The position numbers and the translations under genes were made by a program. Below, piece by piece: positions 11,617 through 21,735 of a DNA stretch of 64,000 nucleotides. Each line of letters opens with the position of its first letter. Position 1 is the stretch's first letter. The stretch is from Anas platyrhynchos (lineage: Eukaryota > Chordata > Aves > Anseriformes > Anatidae), in contig NC_092616.1 in assembly GCF_047663525.1 (NCBI RefSeq), positions 5,865,501-5,929,500 of the forward strand. Direction: 5' to 3'. The notes beneath the pieces were generated by a model, which did no database searches, was not told the DNA's origin, and saw only the letters and a program-made list of their open reading frames with translations.

Positions 11617-12501
11617 TGAGATTTTTTGGGGGGATTTGATGGATTTGGGGGGATTTTGGGGAGTTTTAGGGGCATTTGGGGCAGTTTTAGGGGCATTTTT
11701 ATGGATTTTTGGGGAATTTTCTGTTTTTTATGGGGGGGAGGGATTTTGGGCTATTTTAGTGTCATTTTTATGGATTTTTGGGGGGGGATTTCGTGTTTTT
11801 TTTGGGGGGGGATTTTGGGGCAGTTTTAGGGGCATTTAGGGCAATTTTAGTGTCATTTTTATGGATTTTGGGGGGGGATTTCGTGTTTTTTTGGGGGGGA
11901 GGGATTTTGGGGAGTTTTAGGGGCATTTGGGGGCAATTTTAGTGTCATTTTTGTGGATTTTGGGGGAGGGGTTCATGTTTTTTTTGGAGGGAGTTTGGGG
12001 CAATTTTAGGGGCATTTTTGTGGATTTTTGGGGGGGATTTGGGGGCATTTTTAGTGTCATTTTTGTTGATTTTTTGGGGGGATTTCATGTTTTTTGGGGG
12101 GGATTTTGGGGCAGTTTTAGGGGCATTTAGGGCAATTTTAGTGTCATTTTTGTGGATTTTTGGGGGGGATTTGGGGGCATTTTTAGTGGCATTTTTATGG
12201 ATTTTTTGGGGGGGGATTTTGGGACAGTTTTCGGGGCATTTTTGTGGATTTTTAGGGAGGATTTTGTGTTTTTTGGGGGGGATTTTGGGGAGTTTTATGG
12301 GCATTTAGGGCAATTTTAGTGTCATTTTTATGTATTTTTGGGTCATTTTTGAGCCATTTTCGTGCAATTTCAGCCATGCTTCCATTTTTTCCCCAATTCC
12401 TTCATTTTTTCCCCTTTTCGGTCCGTTTTTTTTTCGGGGGGGGGGATAGGATGGAATGGGGTCCTCCCCGCCCCCCTCAATCCCCTATACGTCCCCTATA
12501 G
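11617..12501. repeat. ARMC5 intron: CATTTTTATGGATTTTTGGG satellite, then short unique intron end
   Basis: From about 11630 to 12330 the sequence is built of GGGGCATTTTAGTGTCATTT-like units. Between 12331 and 12440 it becomes T-rich and non-repetitive. A G run and a pyrimidine tract (CCCCTATACGTCCCCTATAG) then lead into the acceptor at 12500-12501. Confidence 0.85.
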
Positions 12502-12633
12502 GCGAGGGGCTGCTGCGCTCCATGGGGGCGGCGGCGGGGGCCCCCTATGGGGTGGGGGTGCTGACCCACATGCTGCGCTGCGGGGCCCCCCGGCACGCCT
12601 GGCCTGCGCCACCGCCCTGCCCCTGCTGGCCAG
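12502..12633 (+). CDS. ARMC5: ARMC5 exon: GVGVLTHMLRCGAP segment (one frame break)
   Basis: The acceptor CCTATAG ends at 12501, and the exon continues the phase-1 codon of the previous exon. It reads GEGLLRSMGAAAGAPYGVGV then LTHMLRCGAPRH, matching the mammalian ARMC5 segment around 'FGVGALTHLLLSGSP'. The remainder, RLACATALPLLAR, is in another frame, so one base is missing near 12590-12596 relative to a functional frame. The donor is GCCAG|GTACG at 12634, phase 2. Apart from this break, the length and order agree with a helical C-terminal armadillo-like segment before the BTB domain. Confidence 0.82.
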
Positions 12634-14270
12634 GTACGTATGGACCCTATAGGGCCCCTAGAGAGCCCCTACGGACCCCTTATAGAGCCCCTATGGATCC
12701 CCTATGGATCCCCTATATGGCCCCCTATGGATCCCCTATAGACCCCCTATAGACCCCCTATAGATCCCCTTCGAGATCCCCTATATGGCCCCCTATAGAT
12801 TCCCTATAGAGCCCCTATAGACCCCTTATAGAGCCCCTATAGATCCCTTATAGACCCCTTACAGAGCCCCTATGGATCCCCTATAGATCCGCTATGGATC
12901 CCCTATGGAGCCCCTAAAGAGCCCCTATGGAGCCCTTATAGAACCCCTATAGAACCTCTTATAGATCCCTTATAGATCCCTTATAGACCCCCTATAGATC
13001 CCCTATAGAGCCCCTATAGAGCCCCTATAGAGCCCCTATGGATCCCCTATAGAGCCCCTATAGAACCCCCAAGAGCCCCTATAGAGCCCCATTATGGTCC
13101 CCTGTAGATTCCCTATAGAGCCCCTATAGAGCCCCTACGGACCCCCTATAGAGCCCTTATAGAGCCCCTATGGAGCCCCTACGGACCCCCTATAGAGCCC
13201 TTATAGAGCCCCTATGGAGCCCCTACGGACCCCCTATAGATCCCTTATAGAGCCCCTATAGACCCCCTATGGATCCCTTATAGAGCCCCTATAGAGACCC
13301 TATGGATCCCCTATATGGCCCCCTATGGATCCCCTATAGACCCCCTATAGATCCCCTATAGATCCCCTAGATCCCCTATATGGCCCCCTATAGATTCCCT
13401 ATAGAGCCCCTATAGATCCCTTATAGACCCCTTACAGAACCCCTATGGATCCCCTATGGAGCCCCTATAGAGCCCCTATGGATCCCCTATAGATCCGCTA
13501 TAGAGACCCTATGGATCCCCTATATGGCCCCCTATAGAGTGCCTATAGAGCCCCTACAGATCCCCTATGGACCCCCTATAGAGCCCCTATAGATCCCCTA
13601 TAGAGCCCCTATAGAACCCCCATAGAGCCCCTATAGAGCCCCTATGGACCCCCTATAGATCCCTTATAGACCCCCAGTATGACCCCCTACAGATTCCCTA
13701 TGGATCGCCTATAGAGCCCCTATGGACCCCCTATAGAGCCCCTATGGATCCCCTATAGAGCCCCTATGGATCCCCTATAGATCCCCTAGATCCCCTATAT
13801 GGCCCCCTATAGATGCCCTATAGAACCCCTATGGATCCCCTATAGATCCCCTATGGATCCCCTGTAGAGCCCCTATAAGACCCCTTATAGAGCCCCTATA
13901 GAGCCCCTATGGATCCCTTACAGAACCCCTATAGGTTCCCTATAGATCCCCTATAGATCCCCTATAGAGCCCCTATAGAGCCCCTATGGATCCCCTATAG
14001 ATCCACTATGGACCGTTATAGACCCCCTATTGAGCCCCTATAGATCCCTATAGACCTCCCTATATATCCCTTATAGATCCCCTATAGATCCCTTACAGAA
14101 CCCTATAGATCCCCTATGGACCCCCTGTAGATCCCCTATAGACCCTTTATAGATCCCCTATAGACCCCCTATAGACCTCCTATGAATCCCCTATAGATTC
14201 CCTATAGACACCCTTATAGATCCCCTATATATCCCCTATAGACCCCTATGGATCCCCTATAGATCCGTCC
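12634..14270. repeat. CCCTATAG-family satellite in ARMC5 intron
   Basis: Units of 10-14 bp, CCCCTATAGA and GCCCCTATGGATCCC, are repeated without interruption. The same word family on the + strand fills the first part of TGFB1I1 intron 1, and its reverse complement fills TGFB1I1 intron 7. Confidence 0.93.
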
Positions 14271-16690
14271 CCTATACCCCCCCGTCCCCTATAGAGACCC
14301 CCCCCACCCCCTCTAGAAGCCCCCCATCCCCTATATAAGTGACCCTATAGAGCCCCCCCACCCCCTATACCCCCCCACCCCTATATAGGTGACCCTATAC
14401 CCCCCCATCCCCTATAGAAGCCCCCCCAACCCCTATAGAGACCCCCCTGCCCCCCTATACCCCCCCCATCCCCTATTGAACCCCCCCTCAACCCCTATAG
14501 AGACCCCCCCACCCCCTATATAGATGACCCTATAGCCCCCCCTTGTCCCCTATACCCCCCCTGCCCCCTATATAGGTGACCCTATACCCCCCCACCCCCT
14601 ATAGAGACCCCCCCCACCCCCTATAGAGACCCTCCCATCCCCTATAGAGCCCCCCCATCCCCTATAGAGACCCCCCCTGCCCCCTATAGAGCCCCCCCAT
14701 CCCCTATAGAAGCCCCCCCCTCACCTCTCTGCCCCCCCCCCGGCCCCCATCCCCTATATAAGTGACCCTATACCCCCCCCCACCCCCTATAGAGACCCCC
14801 CGTCCCCTATACCCCCCCCATCCCCTATAGAGACCCCCCCATCCCCTATACCCCCCCCATCCCCTATATAGGTGACCCTATAGAGCCCCCCCATCCCCTA
14901 TAGAGACCCCCCCCGCCCCCTATACCCCCCCATCCCCTATATAAGTGACCCTATACCCCCCCCACCCCCTATAGAGACCCTCCCATCCCCTATAGAGACC
15001 CCCCCGTCCCCTATACCCCCCCCCGCCCCTATATAGATGACCCTATAGAGCCCCCCCATCCCCTATAGAGACCCCCCACCCCCTATAGAAACCCCCCCAT
15101 CCCCTATTGAAGCCCCCCTCAACCCCTATAGAGACCCCCCCACCCCCTATATAGATGACCCTATACCCCCCCATCCCCTATAGAGACCCCCCCCTCACCT
15201 CTCTGCCCCCCCCCCGGCCCCCATCCCCTATATAAGTGACCCTATACCCCCCCATCCCCTATAGAGACCCCCCCCCGCCCCCTATACCCCCCCATCCCCT
15301 ATAGAAGCCCCCCCACCCCCTATAGAGACCCACCCCATCCCCCCCCATCCCCTATATCCCCCCCGCCCCTATATAGATGACCCTATAGAGCCCCCCATCC
15401 CCTATAGAGACCCCCTCTGCCCCCTATAGAGCCCCCCCATCCCCTATAGAAGCCCCCCCCTCACCTCTCTGCCCCCCCCCCCGGCCCCCATCCCCTATAT
15501 AAGTGACCCCATACCCCCCCCACCCCCTATAGAAGCCCCCCCATCCCCTATAGAGACCCCCCCCATACCCCCCCGTCCCCTATACCCCCATCCCCTATAG
15601 AAGTGACCCTATAGAGCCCCCCACCCCCTATAGAGACCCCCCCACCCCCTATATAGGTGACCCACCCCACCCCCTATAGCCCCCCGACCCTATATAGATG
15701 ACCCTATAGCCCCCCCCTTGTCCCCTATACCCCCCACGACCCCTATGGAGACCCCCCCCACCCCCCATACCCCCCCATCCCCTATAGAGACCCCCTCTGC
15801 CCCCTATAGAACCCCCCCATCCCCTATAGAAGCCCCCCCCTCACCTCTCTGCCCCCCTCCCCGGCCCCCATCCCCTATATAAGTGACCCTATACCCCCCC
15901 CATCCCCTATAGAAGCCCCCCCTCCCCTATAGAGACCCCCCCATCCCCTATACCCCCCATCCCCTATATAAGTGACCCTATAGCCCCCCCCTTGTCCCCT
16001 ATACCCCCCGCCCCCTATAGAGACCCCCCCCACCCCCCATACCCCCCCCATCCCCTATAGAGACCCCCCCCATCCCCTATACCCCCCCTGCCCCTATATA
16101 GATGACCCTATAGAGCCCCCCCATCCCCTATAGACCCCCCACCCCCTATAGAGCCCCCCCATCCCCTATAGAAGCCCCCCCCTCACCTCTCTGCCCCCCT
16201 CCCCCCAGCCCCCATCCCCTATATAAGTGACCCTATACCCCCCCCATCCCCTATAGAAGCCCCCACGTCCCCTATAGAGACCCCCCCGTCCCCTATACCC
16301 CCCCATCCCCTATATAAGTGACCCTATAGCCCCCCCCTTGTCCCCTATACCCCCCCGCCCCCTATATAGGTGACCCTATACCCCCCCGTCCCCTATAGAG
16401 ACCCCCCCCACCCCCCATACCCCCCCATACCCTATATAAGTGACCCTATAGAGCCCCCCCATCCCCTATAGAGACCCCCCCCCGCCCCCCATACCCCCCC
16501 ATCCCCTATATAGGTGACCCTATAGAGCCCCCCATCCCCTATAGAGACCCCCCCCATACCCCCCGCCCCCTATACCCCCCCATCCCCTATATAAGTGACC
16601 CTATAGCCCCCCCATCCCCTATAGAGACCCCCCCACCCCCCATACCCCCCCATCCCCTATAGAAGCCCCCCCCTGACCCCCCCTTGTGTT
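14271..16690. repeat. C-run satellite with CCCCTATATAAGTGACC units
   Basis: Longer composite units mix CCCCCCC runs with CCCTATAGAGAC and CCCCTATATAAGTGACCC. A landmark, TCACCTCTCTGCCCCCC, recurs near 14721, 15196, 15460, 15840 and 16187, which shows a loose higher-order repeat. The end of the array supplies the pyrimidine tract of the next acceptor (CCCCCCCCCCAG, ending at 16702). TATATAA words occur, but there is no evidence of promoter function. Confidence 0.92.
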
Positions 16691-16702
16691 CCCCCCCCCC
16701 AG

Positions 16703-16882
16703 GCCCTCGTCCCCGGCTCGGGCCCTGCTGTGGGGGGGGGGGGGCGCGGTGGCCCTGCTGCTGGCGGCCGTCACCCGCGGACCCCCCCCCCCCCGGCCCC
16801 CTACCAGCCCCCCCCGGCCTTCGGGCTCTACGCCGCCGACGCCATCGCCCTCCTGTGGGCACAGCGCCACGGGGGCGGGGAG
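16703..16882 (+). CDS. ARMC5: ARMC5 exon: ALLLAAVTR ... FGLYAADAIALLW (poly-C frame break)
   Basis: The exon begins by completing an Arg codon, then PSSPARALLWGGGGAVALLL and AAVTRG in one frame. After a run of 13 C the frame changes and reads FGLYAADAIALLWAQRHGGG-E. Both blocks match the mammalian ARMC5 segment 'GGLRLLLAALTR...LFLFFAADSLSCL'. A T followed by 13 G and the C run are the obvious places for base-count error. The donor is GAG|GTGGGG at 16883, phase 0, which fits the phase-0 start of the terminal exon. The 3' half of this exon is repeated four more times downstream. Confidence 0.82.
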
Positions 16883-17494
16883 GTGGGGACGTTTTGGGGT
16901 GATTTTGGGGGGTTTTGGGGCATTTTGGGGAGGTTTGGGGCATTTTAAGAGCGTTTATTTGGGGGTGTTGGGGGCGTTTGGGGGCGTTTTGGGGAGGTTT
17001 GGGGGGGGTTAGGGGGAGATTTGGGGTGTCTGGGGGGCGTTTGGGGGCGTTTTGGGGTGATTTTGGGCGTTTTGGGGGGTTTTGGGGCATTTTGGGGTGG
17101 TTTGGGGCATTTTAAGGGCCTTTATTTGGAGGCGTTTGGGGGCGTTTTTTGACGTTTGTGGAGCGTTTGGGGGCGTTTGAGGGGGATTGGGGGCGTTTTG
17201 GGGCATTTTTTGGGGAGATTGGGGACTTTTGGGAGGATTTTGGGGTGGTTTGTGGCATTTTGGGGGCTTTGGGGTCATTTTGGGGAGGTTTGGGGCATTT
17301 TAAGGGCGTTTATTTGGAAGCGTTTGGGGGCGTTTTTTGACGTTTGAGGGGCGTTTGGGGGCGTTTTGGGGCGTTTGGGGGCATTTTGGAAGAGTTTGGG
17401 GGCGTTTGGGGGGCGTTTTGGGGTGTTTAGGGGCGTTTTGGGGTGTTTTTGGGTGTTTTGGGTCATTTTGGGGAGTTTTGGAGCATTTTGGGGG

Positions 17495-17581
17495 TGACCC
17501 GCGGCCCCCCCCCCGGCCTTCGGTCTCTACGCCGCCGACGCCATCGCCCTCCTGTGGGCACAGCGCCACGGGGGCGGGGAG
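17495..17581 (+). pseudogene. Exon-half copy 2 (FGLYAADAIALLW)
   Basis: This copy repeats the ARMC5 exon 3' half from GACCCGCGG to the GAG|GTGGGG donor. It lacks the internal stretch encoding the PYQPP region. The upstream join is TTTTGGGGGTGACCCGCGG, with no acceptor, so it is unlikely to be an exon. The reading frame of the conserved block is intact. Confidence 0.85.
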
Positions 17582-18961
17582 GTGGGGACGTTTTGGGGTG
17601 ATTTTGGGGGGTTTTGGGGCATTTTGGGGAGGTTTGGGGCGTTTTGGCGGTTTTTATTGGAGGCTGTTGGGGGCGTTTGGGGGCGTTTTGGGGAGGTTTG
17701 GGGGGGGTTAGGGGGAGATTTGGGGTGTCTGGGGGGCGTTTGGGGGCGTTTTGGGGTGATTTTGGGCGTTTTGGGGGGTTTTGGGGCATTTTGGGGTGGT
17801 TTGGGGCATTTTAAGGGCCTTTATTTGGAGGCGTTTGGGGGCGTTTTTTGACGTTTGTGGAGCGTTTGGGGGCGTTGGAGGGGGATTGGGGGCGTTTTGG
17901 GGCGTTTTTTGGGAGATTGGGGACTTTTGGGAGGATTTTGGGGTGGTTTGTGGCATTTTAGGGCGTTTTGGGGCATTTTGGGGAAGTTTGGAGCATTTTG
18001 GGGGCGTTTATTTGGAAGCGTTTGGGGGCGTTTTTTGACGTTTGGGGGGGTTTGGGGGCATTTGGGAGAGTTTGGGGGCGTTTTGGGGGAGTTAAGGGGG
18101 AGATTTGGGGCGTTTGAGGGGCGTTTGGGGGTGTTTGGGGTGTTTTGGGGCGTTTTGGGGGGTTTTGGGGCATTTTGGGGTGGTTTGGGGCATTTTAAGG
18201 GCCTTTATTTGGAGGCGTTTGGGGGCGTTTTTTTACGTTTGGGGGGGGTTTGGGGGCATTTGGGAGCGTTTGGGGGCGTTTCTGGGAGGTTTGGGGGCGT
18301 TTTGGGGCATTTGGGGGTGTTCAGGGGCGTTTTGGGGCGTTTTGGAGGGTTTGGGGTCATTTTGGGGGGGTTTGGGGCATTTTAAGGGCGTTTATTTGGA
18401 AGCGTTTGGGGGCGTTTTTTGATGTTTGGGGAGCGTTTGGGGGCGTTTTGGAAGAGTTTGGGGGCGTTTGGGGGGCGTTTTGGGGAGTTTGGGGGTGTTT
18501 GGGGGGATTTCGGAGCATTTTGGGGCGTTTTGGGGCATTTTGGGGCTTTTTGGGGTGTTTTTGGAGCATTTTGGGGGCATTTATCTAAGGGATGTTGGGG
18601 GCGTTTTGGGGTGTTTGGGGGCGTTTTGGGGTGTTTGGGGGCGTTTTGGGGTGTTTGGGGGCGTTTGGGGGCGTTTTAGGGGGTTTACGGGTAGATTTGG
18701 GGCGCTTGGGGGGCGTTTTGGGGTGTTTTGGGCCGTTTTGGGGCATTTTGGGGGGTTTGGGGGCATTTGGGGTCATTTTGGAGCATTTTGGGGCGTTTAT
18801 TTGGAAGCGTTTGGGGGCGTTTTTTGACGTTTGAGGGGCGTTTGGGGGCGTTTGGGGGGCGTTTTTGGGTGTTTAGGGGCGTTTTGGGGCGTTTTGGGGT
18901 GTTTTGGGTCATTTGGGGGAGTTTTGGGTCATTTTGGGGAGGTTTGGGGCATTTTGGGGGT

Positions 18962-19069
18962 GACCCGCGGACCCCCCCCCCGGCCCCCTACCAGCCCCCC
19001 CCGGCCTTCGGGCTCTACGCCGCCGACGCCATCGCCCTCCTGTGGGCACAGCGCCACGGGGGCGGGGAG
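18962..19069 (+). pseudogene. Exon-half copy 3 (FGLYAADAIALLW)
   Basis: Full-length copy of the half exon, including the CCCCCTACCAGCCCCCC stretch and the donor context GAG|GTGGGGACG. It has the same left join (GGGGGTGACCCGCGG) as copies 2, 4 and 5, so copies 2-5 descend from one capture event. No splice acceptor is visible. Confidence 0.85.
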
Positions 19070-20079
19070 GTGGGGACGTTTTGGGGTGATTTTGGGCATT
19101 TTCGGGCATTTTCGGGGGTTTTTGGGGGGTTTTGGGGCGTTTTGGGGGCGTTTATTTGGGGGTGTTGGGGGCGTTTGGGGGCGTTTTGGGGAGCTTTGGG
19201 GGGGTTAGGGGGAGATTTGGGGTGTCTGGGGGGCGTTTGGGGGCGTTTTGGGGTGATTTTGGGCGTTTTGGGGGGTTTTGGGGCATTTTGGGGGGTTTTG
19301 GGGTCATTTTGGGGAGGTTTGGGGCATTTTAAGGGCGTTTATTTGGAGGCGTTTGGGGGCGTTTTTTGACGTTTGTGGAGCGTTTGGGGGCGTTTGAGGG
19401 GGATTGGGGGCGTTTTGGGGCGTTTTTTGGGGAGATTGGGGACTTTTGGGAGGATTTTGGGGTGGTTTGTGGCATTTTGGGGGCTTTGGGGTCATTTTGG
19501 GGGGGTTTGGGGCATTTTAAGGGCGTTTATTTGGAGGTGTTTGGGGGCGTTTTTTGACGTTTGGGGGGTGTTTGGGGGCATTTTGGAAGAGTTTGGGGGC
19601 GTTTGGGGGGCGTTTTGGGGAGTTTGGGGGTGTTAGGGGGGATTTGGGAGCATTTCGGGGCGTTTTGGGGCATTTTGGGGCATTTTGGGGTGTTTTTGGA
19701 GCATTTTGGGGGCATTTATCTAAGGGATGTTGGGGGCGTTTTGGGGTGTTTGGGGGCGTTTTGGGGCATTTTAGGGGGGTTTACGGGTAGATTTGGGGCG
19801 TTTGGGGGGCGTTTTGGGGTGTTTTGGGCCGTTTTGGGGCATTTTGGGGGGTTTGGGGTCATTTCGGGTCATTTTGGAGCATTTTGGGGGCGTTTATTTG
19901 GAAGCGTTTGGGGGCGTTTTTTGACGTTTGGGGAGCTTTTGGGGGCGTTTTGGGGCATTTGGGGGCATTTTGGAAGAGTTTGGGGGCGTTTGGGGGGCGT
20001 TTTTGGGTGTTCAGGGGTGTTTTGGGGCGTTTTTGGGTGTTTTGGGTCATTTTGGGGAGGTTTGGGGCATTTTGGGGGT

Positions 20080-20163
20080 GACCCGCGGCCCCCCCCGGCC
20101 TTCGGGCTCTACGCCGCCGACGCCATCGCCCTCCTGTGGGCACAGCACCACGGGGGCGGGGAG
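20080..20163 (+). pseudogene. Exon-half copy 4 (FGLYAADAIALLW)
   Basis: Short version like copy 2, with one coding difference (CAGCACCAC, giving QHH in place of QRH). The left join is the same and the donor context is preserved. Confidence 0.83.
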
Positions 20164-20975
20164 GTGGGGACGTTTTGGGGTGATTTTGGGGGGTTTTGGG
20201 GCGTTTTGGGACATTTTGAGGGTTTTTATTTGGGGGTGTTGGCGGTGTTTGGGGGAGTTTTTGGGAGGTTTGGGGGCATTTTGGGGCGTTTCGGGGGTGT
20301 TTAGGGGAGTTTTGGGGGCTTTTGGGGAGATTTGGGGGCATTTTGGGGGGATTTGGGGCGTTTTGGGGGGTTTTGGGGGGGGTTTTGGGGTGGTTTGGGG
20401 GCATTTATTTAAGGGATGTTGGGGCCGTTTTGGGGTGTTTGGGGGCATTTGGGGGGGGTTGGGGGCATTTTGGGGCGTTTTAGGGGGGTTTAGGGGGAGA
20501 TTTGGGGCATTAGGCGGGTGTTCGAGGGCGTTTTGGGGCATTTTGGGGTGTTTTGGGGCATTTTGGGGAGGTTTGGGGCATTTTAAGGGCGTTTATTTGG
20601 AGGCGTTTGGGGGCGTTTTTTGACGTTTGGGGGCATTTGGGAGCGTTTGGGGGCGTTTGGGGGCGTTTTAGGGGGGTTTACGGGTAGATTTGGGCGTTTG
20701 GGGGGCGTTTTGGTGTGTTTTGGGGCGTTTTGGGGCGTTTTTGGGGGTTTTGGGGCATTTGGGGGTGGTTTGGGGCATTTTAAGGGCGTTTATTTGGAGG
20801 TGTTTGGGGGCGTTTTTTGACGTTTGGGGAGCGTTTGGGGGCGTTTTGGAAGAGTTTGGGGGCGTTTGGGGGGCGTTTTTGGGTGTTTAGGGGCATTTTG
20901 GGGCGTTTTTGGGTGTTTTGGGTCATTTGGGGGAGTTTTGGGTCATTTGGGGGAGGTTTGGGGCATTTTGGGGGT

Positions 20976-21083
20976 GACCCGCGGACCCCCCCCCCCGGCC
21001 CCCTACCAGCCCCCCCCGGCCTTCGGGCTCTACGCCGCCGATGCCATCGCCCTCCTGTGGGCACAGCGCCACGGGGGCGGGAG
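20976..21083 (+). pseudogene. Exon-half copy 5 (FGLYAADAIALLW)
   Basis: Long version like copy 3. One G is missing near the end (GGGGGCGGGAGG), which shifts the last codons. The donor GAG|GTGGGG context remains. Confidence 0.83.
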
Positions 21084-21735
21084 GTGGGGACGTTTTGGGG
21101 TGATTTTGGGGGGTTTTGGGGCATTTTCGGGGGTTTTGGGGGCTTTTGGGGCGTTTTGGGGGTTTTTATTTGGGGGTGTTGGGGGCATTTGGGGGCATTT
21201 TGGGGAGGTTTGGGGGGAGTTAGGGGGAGATTTGGGGTGTCTGGGGGGCGTTTGGGGGCGTTTTGGGGTGTTTTGGGGCGTTTTGGGGGGTTTTGGGGCA
21301 TTTTGGGGTGGTTTGGGGCATTTTAAGGGCGTTTATTTGGAGGCGTTTGGGGGCGTTTTTTGACGTTTGTGGAGCGTTTGGGGGCGTTTGAGGGGGATTG
21401 GGGGCGTTTTGGGGCGTTTTTTGGGGAGATTGGGGACTTTTGGGAGGATTTTGGGGTGTTTTGGGGCGTTTTTGGGGGTTTTGGGGCATTTTGGGGTGGT
21501 TTGGGGCATTTTAAGGGCGTTTATTTGGAGGCGTTTGGGGCATTTTTTGATGTTTGGGGAGCTTTTGGGGGTGTTTGGGGGCGTTTGGGGGCATTTTTGG
21601 GGGGTTTAGGGGGAGATTTGGGGCATTAGGGGGGTGTTCGAGGGCGTTTGGGGGCGTTTTGGGGCGTTTTGGGGCATTTTGGGGAGGTTTGGGGCATTTT
21701 AAGGGCGTTTATTTGGAGGGGTTTGGGGGCATTTT

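Larger units (their letters stand above)
16883..21735. repeat. GGGGCGTTTTGGGG higher-order array in ARMC5 intron
   Basis: Basic units are TTTGGGGGCGTTTTGGGGCA and AGGGCGTTTATTTGGAGGCG. They are arranged in larger blocks of about 0.7-1.5 kb, each of which may carry a copy of the exon half found at 16771-16882. The array is strongly G-rich on the transcript strand. Confidence 0.92.

Noticed and set aside
14271..16690. TATATAA words as promoters
   Set aside because: They occur in many satellite copies inside an intron, with no initiator or gene start near them.
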